The notes beneath the pieces were generated by a model. The model was not told the origin of the DNA. It did not search any database and saw nothing but the letters and a program-made list of their open reading frames with translations. Positions 17,807 to 26,013 of a stretch of DNA of 64,000 bases are shown here, one piece after another. The first letter of the stretch is position 1. Each line of letters starts with the position of its first letter. The DNA is from Dietzia timorensis (lineage in GTDB: Bacteria > Actinomycetota > Actinomycetes > Mycobacteriales > Mycobacteriaceae): the NCBI RefSeq assembly GCF_001659785.1, contig NZ_CP015961.1:3286001-3350000 (forward strand), written 5' to 3'. Made by a program: the position numbers and the translations under genes.

Positions 17807-20116
17807 TTACCCGCCGACCGCCTCGCGAAGGTGGGTCCCGGTGATGGTGTCGGCGGTGACGAGGTGTGCAGGTGTGCCCTCGAAGACGACCTTCCCTCCG
17901 CGCGAGCCGGCGCCCGGGCCGACGTCGATAATCCAGTCGGCAGCCGCCATGACCGCCATGTTGTGTTCGATGGCAACGACCGTGCGACCTGCATCGACGA
18001 GTCCGTGCATCATGTCGACGAGCCGGTGGGTGTCGGCGAGGTGCAGTCCGGTGGTCGGCTCATCGAGGACGACGACGGGCTCGGCGTCTGTGAGGCGGGT
18101 GGCGAGCTTGAGGCGCTGGCGTTCGCCGCCGGACAGCGTATTGAGCGGTTGGCCGAGCTTGATGTAACCGAGACCCACGTCGTTCATTCTGCCGACGATC
18201 TTGCCCGCCTCGCCCGTGGTGAACAGTTCGGCGGCGGCCTCGAACGACGTGTTCAGCACATCGTCGATCGACCGGCCCTTGAACGTGTACTCGAGAACCT
18301 CGGGAAGGAAGCGGCGACCTTCGCACTGTTCGCAGCGCGTGGATACCCCGGCCTGCATCGCCAGGTCCGTATAGACGACGCCCAACCCGCCGCAACCCGG
18401 GCAGGCGCCCTCGGAGTTGAAGCTGAACAGCGCAGGCTTAACCCCGTTGGCGCGCGCGAACTGCTGGCGCACCTTGTCCATCAGTCCCGTGTAGGTCGAT
18501 GGAGTGGAGCGACGGGACCCACGGATCGGCGCCTGGTCGACGACCAGCGCGTCCGCGTGTGAGTCGAGCCCGCCGTGGACGAGCGAGGACTTCCCGGAGC
18601 CGGCGACTCCGGTGATCACGGTGAGCGTGCCAAGCGGGATCCGCAGGGACTCGGAGCGGACATTGTTCTTGGTGATCCCGTCGACGACGAGTTCGCCGGA
18701 AGGCGTGCGCGGAGCCTCGGCCAACTCGAGACCCGCGTCGAGAGAACGAGACGTGATGGTGTCCGCGTCGTGAAGCCCGGCGACGTCACCGCGGTAACAG
18801 ACCTCTCCACCGGACTCGCCCGAGCCGGGGCCGAGGTCGATAACGAGGTCCGCGCGGCGAATGACCTCAGGTTTGTGCTCGACGACGAGGACGGTGTTGC
18901 CCTTGTCGCGAATATCGGTGAGCAGGTCGATCATCCGGGCTATGTCGTGCGGGTGCAGCCCGATCGTCGGCTCGTCGAAAACATACGTGACGTCGGTGAG
19001 CGCACTTCCGAGGTGCTTGACCATCTTCACCCGCTGCGCCTCGCCTCCGGACAGCGTGCCCGCAGCACGAGACAGGCTCAGGTACCCGAGTCCGACGTTG
19101 ACCATGGACGACAGCATGTCCTTGAGGGCACGTGCCGTGGGGGCCACAGACGGGTCGTCGATCTCGCCGACCCAATCGAGCAACTCATCGATCTGCATAT
19201 CGGTCAGTTCGCCGATCGTCTTTCCCCGCACCGTCGCAGTTCTGGGCGCCTCGGCGAGCCTGGTGCCGCCACATTCCACACAGGCCTCCCGTGTGGACAC
19301 CCTGTCAACGAACTCGAGGATGTGTTTTTGCTTGGGTGGGGTGTCCCGGTCGAGGTAAAGCTGCCGCAGTTTCTTCTCCACGCCGAGATAGGTTTGGTTC
19401 GAGCTTCCGCGCTTCTCTTTGACCGGCCCGCCGTGGAGGAACCACTCCCACTCGGCCTCGTCGTAGTCTTTCAACTTCTTGTTCACGTCGAGCTTCGGAG
19501 TCGCCTCGTAGGCCGTCCAGTGCCAGTCCCCGACGTTGAAGCCGGGCGCCGAAATGGCGCCCTCGGCAAGGGATTTCTCCGTGTCCAGGTACACCGAGCG
19601 GTCGAGCACACTCACAGAGCCAACGCCCTCGCACGCCGGGCACATGCCCTCGGGGGTGTTGAACGAAAACACGTAACTCGCACCCACGTGTGGTTCGCTG
19701 AGCCGCGAGAACAACAGCCGAAGGTACGAATTCGCATCGGTCGCGGTGCCGACCGTCGACCGCACGTTGGCGCCCATGCGCTCTTGGTCGACGACGATCG
19801 CCGCCGTCAGATTCTCCAGATGGTCCACTTCCGGGCGCGGAAGGGAGGGCATGAATCCCTGGATAAAGGTGGAATAGGTCTCGTCGATCAACCGACGCGA
19901 TTCCGCAGCGATCGTCCCGAACACCAGCGAGGACTTGCCCGAGCCGGAAAGTCCGGTGAACACCGAAAGCGCCTTCTTGGGGATGTCTACATCGATGCCC
20001 TTGAGGTTGTTGACGCGCGCCCCGCGGACGCGGATTTCATCATGTTCGTGCTTTGCGGATTGGTCGGCGGAATGGTCGTTGGCCATGGAAATCACAGTAC
20101 TGGAGCGCTCTGTCAT
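17807..20116 (-). CDS. UvrA-like ABC ATPase (UvrA2/DrrC type)
   Basis: 769 residues, shorter than the roughly 950 of housekeeping UvrA, because the UvrB-interaction region is reduced. Two ABC modules are complete: Walker A GLSGSGKSS (about 55-63) with signature LSGGEAQRV, and GVAGSGKSS with signature LSGGERQRL. Zinc-finger CxxC pairs are seen in CPACEGVG, CVECGG, CPGCGG and CEQCEG. This build matches UvrA class II proteins such as DrrC, a DNA-binding protein linked to daunorubicin resistance. It may protect or repair drug-damaged DNA. The start may be the ATG at 20086; neither has a strong ribosome site. Confidence 0.88.
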   Translation of the reverse strand: MTERSSTVISMANDHSADQSAKHEHDEIRVRGARVNNLKGIDVDIPKKALSVFTGLSGSGKSSLVFGTIAAESRRLIDETYSTFIQGFMPSLPRPEVDHLENLTAAIVVDQERMGANVRSTVGTATDANSYLRLLFSRLSEPHVGASYVFSFNTPEGMCPACEGVGSVSVLDRSVYLDTEKSLAEGAISAPGFNVGDWHWTAYEATPKLDVNKKLKDYDEAEWEWFLHGGPVKEKRGSSNQTYLGVEKKLRQLYLDRDTPPKQKHILEFVDRVSTREACVECGGTRLAEAPRTATVRGKTIGELTDMQIDELLDWVGEIDDPSVAPTARALKDMLSSMVNVGLGYLSLSRAAGTLSGGEAQRVKMVKHLGSALTDVTYVFDEPTIGLHPHDIARMIDLLTDIRDKGNTVLVVEHKPEVIRRADLVIDLGPGSGESGGEVCYRGDVAGLHDADTITSRSLDAGLELAEAPRTPSGELVVDGITKNNVRSESLRIPLGTLTVITGVAGSGKSSLVHGGLDSHADALVVDQAPIRGSRRSTPSTYTGLMDKVRQQFARANGVKPALFSFNSEGACPGCGGLGVVYTDLAMQAGVSTRCEQCEGRRFLPEVLEYTFKGRSIDDVLNTSFEAAAELFTTGEAGKIVGRMNDVGLGYIKLGQPLNTLSGGERQRLKLATRLTDAEPVVVLDEPTTGLHLADTHRLVDMMHGLVDAGRTVVAIEHNMAVMAAADWIIDVGPGAGSRGGKVVFEGTPAHLVTADTITGTHLREAVGG

Positions 20117-20254
20117 TTCCGCTGCGTGCGCCAGCGCCTCCGCCTCCCGAGATACTCAGCGGATTCTTGGCACAAACCCTGTCGACTGTTCGTTCCTACA
20201 CTTGGAGGCCACGACAGTTAGCGCCGGAAAATTACCTACAGAGGAGACGCCCAC

Positions 20255-21100
20255 ATGAACGCGATACAGATTCCGAAAGTGACGTCGCACGACGGGCTCA
20301 CCCTGCCCACGATCGGCTTCGGCACCTACAAGCTCAAGGGCAACGCCGGTGCCGATGCCATCGCGCGCGCCATCGGCAACGGGTATTCGCTGCTCGATTC
20401 GGCCTTTAATTACGAGAACGAGGGAACCATCGGGCAGGGGATCCGCGCGGCGGGCCGCGAACGCTCGGGGATCACCGTGACCTCGAAGTTGCCCGGCCGC
20501 CACCACGATTACGAAGAAGCGCTCGCCACGATCGAGGAGAGCGTCTTCCGCACCGGTCTCGGCCACATCGACCTGTACCTCATCCACTGGCCGAACCCGA
20601 AGGTCGACAAATACGTCGAGGCATGGAAGGCGCTCATCGCCGCGAAGGAGCGCGGCATCATCCGCGCGATCGGTGTGAGCAACTTCCTTCCCGAGCACAT
20701 CGACCGCCTCGAGAGCGAGACCGGCGTTCTACCCGCGGTCAACCAGATCGAGCTTCACCCCTACTTCCCGCAGGTCGAGGCCGTCGACTTTCACCGCAGC
20801 CGCGGGATCATCACGCAGGCATGGAGCCCGATCGGCCGTGGCAACGAGGTGCTCACCGAGCCCGTAGTGGCCGAGCTCGCCGCCAAGTACGGGGTTGACG
20901 CCGCCGGCATCGTGCTCGCCTGGCATGTTGCCCGCCGCGTCGTCGCGCTTCCCAAGGCAGGTTCCGACGAGCACCAGATCTCCAACCTCAACGCGGCCAC
21001 CATCGCGTTGAAGAACGACGAGGTCGACGCGATTACCGCGCTCGGTAAGCCCGACGGCCGCAACAAGGGCCAAGATCCCGCGACGTACGAGGAGTTCTAG
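20255..21100 (+). CDS. Aldo/keto reductase
   Basis: 281 residues, the usual AKR length. The catalytic tetrad can be read directly: Asp48, Tyr53, Lys78 and His111 (DSAFNYENE, TSKLPG, YLIHWPNP). It would reduce aldehydes or ketones with NADPH; 2,5-diketo-gluconate reductases are close relatives, but the substrate cannot be told from sequence. AGAGGAG lies 8 nt before the ATG. A short hairpin with a T-run follows the stop codon. Confidence 0.9.
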   Translation: MNAIQIPKVTSHDGLTLPTIGFGTYKLKGNAGADAIARAIGNGYSLLDSAFNYENEGTIGQGIRAAGRERSGITVTSKLPGRHHDYEEALATIEESVFRTGLGHIDLYLIHWPNPKVDKYVEAWKALIAAKERGIIRAIGVSNFLPEHIDRLESETGVLPAVNQIELHPYFPQVEAVDFHRSRGIITQAWSPIGRGNEVLTEPVVAELAAKYGVDAAGIVLAWHVARRVVALPKAGSDEHQISNLNAATIALKNDEVDAITALGKPDGRNKGQDPATYEEF

Positions 21101-21103
21101 GCA

Positions 21104-21129
21104 GCTCTCGCACCGCGCGAGCCCCTTTT
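21104..21129 (+). terminator. Probable terminator after the aldo/keto reductase
   Basis: An 8-bp imperfect stem (GCTCTCGC with GCGCGAGC, one mismatch, 3-nt loop) is followed by CCCTTTTCC, 4 nt after the stop codon. Confidence 0.55.
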
Positions 21130-21147
21130 CCTCTCGACAGTCTCTCC

Positions 21148-21208
21148 CCGGGCCGTTTCACCGCGCGCGGCAGGAAACACACCTGCCAGCCGCGGTGAAT
21201 CGGCCCGG
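21148..21208. repeat. 61-bp nested hairpin beside the IS3 element
   Basis: The 18-bp arms 21148-21165 and 21191-21208 pair with a single mismatch. The loop holds a second stem, GGCAGG (21169-21174) with CCTGCC (21182-21187). It is followed by GTGTTTT. It may be a strong terminator or a remnant of a mobile element. The right arm shares the 13-mer TGAATCGGCCCGG exactly with the left end of the IS3 element 79 bases away. Confidence 0.65.
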
Positions 21209-21311
21209 AGCGTGTTTTCCGACCCCACATCGACCGCCGAGCCGCCTTCCTCCTCGGCCTAGCTCAATGTCCATGTGCGCGCCAGGCTGAATCGGCCCGG
21301 GTTTTCAGCCG

Positions 21312-22268
21312 CTACTTTGTGGGTGCGGGCTCTCGGGTGAGGGCCTCGTAGTGGAGCGCCTCGGACTCTACCGGGGTAAGCATCCCCAGCGAGCCGTGGA
21401 GGCGGCGGTTGTTGTACCAGTCGACCCAGCCGGCGGTCGCGAACTCGACGTCTGCGAGAGTCCGGAACGGCCCTGAGTGGAATATGGTGGTGCGGATACA
21501 CTCGGTCTTATAGAGACCGTTGATCGTCTCCATGAGCGCGTTATCGTAGGCGTCGCCGACGGTGCCGATTGACGGGGAGATGCCTTCGAGGGCGAGGTGC
21601 TCGGTCAGTCGAATCGCGGTGTACTGGGATCCTGCGTCGCTGTGATGGATCAAATCGCCAGGTGACACAGGGTTTCCCTCTCGATCTCGTTGCCAGAGCG
21701 CGATCCTCAGCGGAGTCATGACCAGGTCGACCTTCTTGCACGTGCTGGCGTGCCAGCCCACGATCCGCTGGGCAAACACGTCCACGACGAACGCGACATA
21801 GACGAATCCTGCCCAGGTGCGCACGTAAGTGAAGTCGGTGACCCACACACGGTTCGGCGCAGGGGCAGTGAAGTCGCGATTGAGCAGGTCAGCTGCCCGT
21901 TTCCCATTCGGGTCGGGGATCGTCGTGCGGAGCTTCTTGACGCGTCGCACGCCCTCGAGTCCGAGGGTGCGCATCGCCCGGTCCACCGCGCCCCGTGACG
22001 TGCCGGCCAGACCTTCCTGGCGGCGGAGCAGGGCGACCCACTTCCGCCGCCCGTACAAGCCCTCCGGTGTCATCTGGACCCGCCCGGTGACGGGGTTGAT
22101 CCTCCAGGCGAAGGTGCGGATCTTGTCCTCGACCTGGGCGTCTGTGACGGTTCGGGCAGCAATGTGGCCTGGCCGCTTCCAGGATCGGTAGGTGCGTGCA
22201 GCAATCCTCAGGCCTTGCTGGCGCAAGACACGGAGGATCGACTCGACTGCGAAACCTTCGGCTCTCAT
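21312..22268 (-). CDS. IS3-family transposase OrfB (DDE integrase)
   Basis: 318 residues by its own ATG. An HTH_21-like region (LYGRRKW) precedes an rve integrase core with the DDE acidic residues in WVTDFTYV, HHSDAGSQY and NALMETING, and ends WYNNRRLHGSL. In frame, the sequence stays open upstream (LICAFIDE before the ATG), so OrfB is probably made mainly as an OrfAB fusion by -1 frameshifting near the end of orfA. Confidence 0.9.
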   Translation of the reverse strand: MRAEGFAVESILRVLRQQGLRIAARTYRSWKRPGHIAARTVTDAQVEDKIRTFAWRINPVTGRVQMTPEGLYGRRKWVALLRRQEGLAGTSRGAVDRAMRTLGLEGVRRVKKLRTTIPDPNGKRAADLLNRDFTAPAPNRVWVTDFTYVRTWAGFVYVAFVVDVFAQRIVGWHASTCKKVDLVMTPLRIALWQRDREGNPVSPGDLIHHSDAGSQYTAIRLTEHLALEGISPSIGTVGDAYDNALMETINGLYKTECIRTTIFHSGPFRTLADVEFATAGWVDWYNNRRLHGSLGMLTPVESEALHYEALTREPAPTK

Positions 22269-22288
22269 CTCGTCGATGAACGCGCAGA

Positions 22289-22600
22289 TCAGCGGCCTCG
22301 GGGGCCTGGCTCCCCCGCGAAGAAAATCGAGGCCCGTCGCAAGATCTCGTTATCCTCGCGCAACCGTCGGTTCTCTGACTTGAGGCGTTTGACCTCGGCA
22401 GACTCCTCGCTGGTGATACCGGGCCGGGCCCCATCGTCGACCTCGGCCTGCGCCAGCCAGCGTCTCACCGACTCGCGCGAGACCCCTTCCTGCCGGGCCA
22501 CCGCAGTGACTGCAGCGGTCACAGTGGGGTACTCCTGCTGGTGCTCCCTGACGAGCCGCACACACCTCGCGCGCAGCTGGGGATCGATACTCTTCGGCAT
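22289..22600 (-). CDS. IS3-family OrfA (HTH DNA-binding subunit)
   Basis: 103 residues from the ATG at 22600. An N-terminal helix-turn-helix (RQEGVSRESVRRWL) and a C-terminal leucine-zipper-like stretch (VKRLKSENRRLREDNEIL) are typical of IS3 OrfA. The stop codon overlaps the region where orfB is open in the -1 frame. A G5 run and a GC-rich hairpin near 22300-22320 are candidate frameshift signals. An ATG at 22609 is an alternative start. Confidence 0.82.
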   Translation of the reverse strand: MPKSIDPQLRARCVRLVREHQQEYPTVTAAVTAVARQEGVSRESVRRWLAQAEVDDGARPGITSEESAEVKRLKSENRRLREDNEILRRASIFFAGEPGPRGR

Positions 22601-22703
22601 GCTGTCCATCCTTCCGGACTCAAACAGCAGCGGCATCAAACCTGGACCGGTTCAGGGTGCACAATTAGACAAACCCCTTTAACGAAACTTGAAGGCCACC
22701 GCA

Positions 22704-22726
22704 CCAACGGTCCGCATAACCGTTGG
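22704..22726. repeat. 8-bp inverted repeat in the gene-free stretch after IS3
   Basis: CCAACGGT (22704-22711) and ACCGTTGG (22719-22726) are perfect complements around a 7-nt spacer. The surrounding 22655-22861 holds no gene I can support. It could be an operator or the scar of another element. Confidence 0.4.
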
Positions 22727-22861
22727 GCGGTCGCGAAATTGGAGTCTTGACCGCCACCATAAGACCGTGAGCTTCCTTCCCCGGCCGTAAAGTTTTAGGC
22801 CCTTACCTCAGAGCCTGGGTTAGCTTGAGTCTCCAGCCTCGATCCCTAACCTTCCCAGACG

Positions 22862-23163
22862 CACCTATCCCCAACAACCTCCGACGGCCCGATCGCCGTC
22901 GCCGCGGTGAGCAAGTGGGGCGCAAAAGGCCATCGGCACCAGGGACGTGAGCGGGGCGCTGACCTCGGTCCCGCTCGCGTCCCGACCCGACATCGTCCAC
23001 GTCGTCGACGAGATCCCGCTGACCAACTGGTACCGGCCGGACGCCACCGAGCTCGCCGCCCGGGGCCTACCCAAGGCCGGACCCCGGACCCCGGACCTGG
23101 GTCCGCGATCCGGGGTCGGGCGCGTACTCGCGACTGACCAAGGCGGTCCGGGAGAGGTTGTAG
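22862..23163 (+). pseudogene. Acyl-CoA synthetase (FadD) C-terminal remnant
   Basis: Stitching two frameshifts gives a coherent C-terminus: VAAVSKWGAK (frame of 22907), then IGTRDVSGALTS to HVVDEIPLTNWYRPD (frame of 22947), then RTWVRDPGSGAYSRLTKAV and the TAG at 23161-23163. The pattern VVDEIPLT-x-WYRP matches the end of fatty-acyl-CoA synthetases. The first break is at an AAAAGG run near 22924-22929. The second is a 7-bp slippage (CCGGACC three times at 23077-23097 where two copies restore the frame). The rest of the gene is gone, and the IS3 element lies about 200 bp upstream. Confidence 0.7.
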
Positions 23164-23312
23164 CTGCCAGCTGGTCAGGACGCACTGCTCCTCGGCCGCG
23201 GGATCGATCTTCTTCGGCTTGCCGCCGTCCTCCGGGACTCGAACCGAAAGATGGCGGAGAACCTGAGGCAGTAATCGGTCCGAAAGGCCGCCCGTCACAG
23301 CCCATTGTCTGT

Positions 23313-23332
23313 ACTGTGAGAAACATCACAGT
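23313..23332. promoter_or_regulatory. CRP/GlxR-type operator (TGTGA-N6-TCACA)
   Basis: ACTGTGA-GAAACA-TCACAGT is a perfect 7+6+7 palindrome containing the full CRP/GlxR consensus TGTGA-N6-TCACA. It lies 79 nt before the lipase start. GlxR (Crp) of corynebacteria and mycobacteria binds this motif in a cAMP-dependent way. Activation or repression cannot be decided from position alone. Confidence 0.75.
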
Positions 23333-23410
23333 GATTCGCATTTCGCTCTTCACGTCAACAGTGTTCAGGTCCGGGAAGTGCAGGGATGCGTGTACGAATC
23401 GGAGGGCGTC

Positions 23411-24646
23411 GTGTCAGAGATCCAACCCACAACACAAATCATCGACCGCGAGCCCGGTCTCGGGGTAGCGATGGGGCTCCTCGCCCGCCGCTGCGGGAGC
23501 GCTCTGATGGCGGCGCTCCTGGCGTTCGGAATGGCGCAGCCTGCGGTCGCTGCCGCCCAACAGGGTGATCCCGGGTCGGCGGGATCGCTCGACGTGGCGG
23601 GCTCGTTACGAGCTCCCGACTGGGACTCGGTGCCGGCCGGCCCGCGCGAAGACGACTTCGGCACCGCCTTCCGTCGCTCACTGCTCAATCCGGCGATGCT
23701 TCCGGACGGGGTCAACGACTGGGACTGCACCCCGAGCCCCGAGCACCCCAACCCGGTCGTGCTTGTCCACGGGACGTGGAGCAACGCCTACACCATGTGG
23801 TCGGCGCTGGCGCCCGAGCTTGTCGAGGAGGGCTACTGCGTCTACGCCCTCAACTACGGCGATGAGAACCAGTCCCTCGTCGGACTCGTGCCGGGGCTAT
23901 ACGCATCCCGCGGGTTGGTCGAGTCCTCGACCGAGGTGGCGGCCTTCGTCGAACGGGTCCTCGACGAGACGGGGGCGTCGAAGGTCGACATGGTCGGGCA
24001 CTCGCAGGGCGGCACCCAGCTCCAGCTGTACATCCAGCGCCACGGCGGCGACCAGACGGTCGAGCGCATGGTGGGAGTCAACCCCAACACACATGGCACC
24101 TCGTTGCTAGGGATCGGCACTCTCGGATGGACGCTCGACGATGCCGGGTCGTTGGGCATCGGCTCGGTTCTAGGGTCGGCCAACGTGTCGGACCCAGGTC
24201 TGATGGCCACGGTCGGCCTGGTCATCGGTCCCGCCGGGGTTCAACAGGCCATCGGCTCCCCGGTGATCGAGGAGATGATCGACGCCGGTGATACCCGGCC
24301 AGGATTGGATTACACGATCATCACCTCGCGGTATGACGAGGTGGTGACGCCGTACCCCGGCCAGTTCCTCGTTGCGGGCCCGGGTGCCACGGTCCGGAAC
24401 ATCCTGTTGCAGGACGGATGCACCGAGGACCGGTCCGACCACCTGTCCGCCACCTACTCGCTGCGGGGCAAGGAACTCATCAAGCAAGGGCTGGATCCGG
24501 CGAGACGCGGGCAGCCCGTGCCCTGCGAGGTCGTGGTGCCCGGTGGCGGACAGGGCTGGCCGGGCGCCCCGGTCGGATCGGTCTCCCCCTCGTTGGCGGC
24601 GGTGGGTGGATCGGCCGCGTCGGTCACCGATGGGGAGGGGTCATGA
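23411..24646 (+). CDS. Secreted triacylglycerol lipase/esterase
   Basis: 411 residues. After a long polar leader comes a hydrophobic signal segment ending in an AVAAAQQ cleavage area (near residue 50). The hydrolase domain has VLVHGTWSNAY (oxyanion loop), the nucleophile motif GHSQGG near residue 199, Asp in RYDEVVTP and His in DRSDHLS near 355, all typical of class-2-like bacterial lipases. The tail is Gly/Pro/Ser-rich. The GTG at 23411 is chosen because GGAGGG (23401-23406) precedes it; an in-frame ATG at 23471 would give a more ordinary signal peptide. A perfect GlxR-type site upstream suggests carbon-source control. Confidence 0.85.
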   Translation: MSEIQPTTQIIDREPGLGVAMGLLARRCGSALMAALLAFGMAQPAVAAAQQGDPGSAGSLDVAGSLRAPDWDSVPAGPREDDFGTAFRRSLLNPAMLPDGVNDWDCTPSPEHPNPVVLVHGTWSNAYTMWSALAPELVEEGYCVYALNYGDENQSLVGLVPGLYASRGLVESSTEVAAFVERVLDETGASKVDMVGHSQGGTQLQLYIQRHGGDQTVERMVGVNPNTHGTSLLGIGTLGWTLDDAGSLGIGSVLGSANVSDPGLMATVGLVIGPAGVQQAIGSPVIEEMIDAGDTRPGLDYTIITSRYDEVVTPYPGQFLVAGPGATVRNILLQDGCTEDRSDHLSATYSLRGKELIKQGLDPARRGQPVPCEVVVPGGGQGWPGAPVGSVSPSLAAVGGSAASVTDGEGS

Positions 24647-24717
24647 GAAAAGCCAGCGGCGGATCACGCGACTCGTCCGGATCCCTCCGTGGTGCTCCCA
24701 TGAACTGATGGCTGTCT

Positions 24718-25285
24718 GCGATCACCGCGTCGGGGCGGGTGCGGGGTCGGCCCTTGCCGCGGCGTGGGACGTGGATGTCGGCCAGGACTTCGGCCGGCAT
24801 CGCGCCGTCGTTTCGTTGTCCACCGGTGATCACGTTCGCCAGAGGCCGGCCGCGCCCGTCGACGGCACTGTGGATCTTGGTGGTCAGCTCTCCTCGCGAG
24901 CGACCGATGTCATGACCTGCGGGTTCACAGTCCCGGAAGGGCCGGTTCTTGCGATTCGACCCTGCCCCCTGTGTCCTGCTCAGGGCGCTTTGCATTTCTG
25001 CCGTGCTGGTGAGCGCGGCAGATGGTGGCGTCGACCGAGACGTTCCAGTCGATCTTTCCAGCTGCGTCAGCATCGGCCAGGATCACGTGCAGGATGCGAT
25101 CCCAGGTGCCGTCCCGGGCGTAGCGGGCGTGACGCTTCCACACGGTCTGCCACGCACCGAAATCCTCCCGGGGCAGGTCCCGCCAGGGAATACCGGCGCG
25201 GTAGCGGTAGATGATCCCCTCGACGACCTTAGCCTTTCCATACGGCCACGGTCTCGCGGGTCACCGCTCAGCCATGGGAGACACG
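24718..25285 (-). pseudogene. Degenerate IS5-family transposase remnant
   Basis: Reading the minus strand with frame changes gives VVEGIIYRYRAGIPWRDLP, VWKRHARYARDGTWDRIL, then SVDATICRAHQHG and GHDIGRSRGELTTKIHSA to RPDAVIAD, the N-terminal and central parts of an IS5-family (IS427-like) transposase. At least two frameshifts separate the blocks, and the sequence stops matching at about 24718 (VIAD is followed by unrelated residues), so the C-terminus and one end are missing. It cannot transpose. Confidence 0.8.
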
Positions 25286-25617
25286 CCCTAGCTGATGGCG
25301 CTCTCTCGAAACTCGTCAAGATGTTCGACAGGACTTACTTGCAAAAACTCTCGAATCGTCAAGTCCAGACCAGCACGGATGGACGATCTTGACAACTTAA
25401 CTTGACGGGTTAACTTGCACCTTGAACACAAAGACACGTCTTCCCGCTGGTAAAACGTGTATTCAGCTTTTGTTTGATCGATATCGAATCTTGACAACTT
25501 GACAGATTGTCAGTCTGGACTGCATCTCGACACTCAATACTCACGGGACCAACCCTTGCACCAATTGTTCTAGTTAAGCTATAACTATTAATGTAATTAC
25601 TTCTTGGGGAGGCGCAC
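25286..25617. promoter_or_regulatory. AT-rich leader with iterated CTTGAC motifs before gntR
   Basis: No gene is seen in these 330 bases, which are clearly richer in A and T than the neighbourhood. CTTGAC or its complement occurs six times: 25315, 25358 (both as GTCAAG), 25388, 25401, 25490 and 25498. A 13-bp direct repeat ATCTTGACAACTT lies at 25386-25398 and 25488-25500, and TTAACTTG is repeated at about 25397 and 25410. Some copies could be -35 boxes; the clustering suggests an operator array. Confidence 0.5.
25571..25587. promoter_or_regulatory. Palindromic operator candidate before gntR
   Basis: TAGTTA-AGCTA-TAACTA has perfect 6-bp arms and lies 30 nt before the gntR start, overlapping a likely -10 region (TATAACT). 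This is the expected position for autoregulation by a YtrA-type GntR repressor. Confidence 0.5.
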
Positions 25618-26013
25618 ATGAGGTACTCGATAGACGAAGCCTCCTCCGTGCCGATTTATGAGCAACTGGTCAGACAGATCACCACGGCGATTGTCGACGG
25701 GACACTTCCGGCGCGAACCAAGATGCCGCCCGCGAAGGAACTCGCCGCGTCACTGGATATCAACGTGCACACGGTGCTGCACGCGTATCAAGACCTTCGG
25801 GATGCCGGGCTCGTCGAGCTTCGCCGCGGACGCGGAACCATCGTTTCCGCGCAGCACGAGGACTTCTCTACCCAAGCACGCAGCATTCACGCGGCTGTCG
25901 GTGAAGCGCTCGCCGCCGGCCTGCCACCCGCAGCTATCCGCGCCGCCGTCGACCATGCGCTAGTTGTGATGTCCGGGGAGGTTGTACCGCTGCTCGGTGG
26001 TGAGTCGGGGTGA
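25618..26013 (+). CDS. GntR/YtrA-family regulator, 3' end replaced by IS481
   Basis: 131 residues as it stands. The winged helix (residues about 10-75, with VPIYEQLVRQI and ELAASLDINVHTVLHAYQDL) is the short YtrA-type GntR form without a large effector domain. Codons up to Leu115 are native. From there the frame runs into the IS481 left end and stops by chance at 26013. Removing the IS restores a native end of 16 different residues and a TGA 4 nt before the DUF1648 gene. DNA binding may be kept, because only the C-terminal tail changed. GGGGAGG precedes the ATG. Confidence 0.85.
   Translation: MRYSIDEASSVPIYEQLVRQITTAIVDGTLPARTKMPPAKELAASLDINVHTVLHAYQDLRDAGLVELRRGRGTIVSAQHEDFSTQARSIHAAVGEALAAGLPPAAIRAAVDHALVVMSGEVVPLLGGESG

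Larger units (their letters stand above)
21288..22654 (-). mobile_element. IS3-family insertion sequence (about 1367 bp)
   Basis: The element carries orfA and orfB in the IS3 arrangement on the minus strand. The ends form imperfect inverted repeats: reading inward, the left end begins TGAATCGGCCCGGGTTTTC and the right end TGAACCGGTCCAGGTTTGA, and matching continues in GCCGCT. Both start with TG. Flanking triplets (GGC at left, GGG at right) do not form a clear target duplication. Both genes are intact, so the copy may be active. Confidence 0.85.

Noticed and set aside
23171-23300. Possible coding fragment between the fadD remnant and the lipase promoter
   Set aside because: Peptides on both strands were read, but none matched a family I know; no claim is made.
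22865-23353. A 162-residue minus-strand frame across the fadD remnant
   Set aside because: Low-complexity Arg/Ser/Gly product without motifs; the plus strand reads as acyl-CoA synthetase once frameshifts are corrected.
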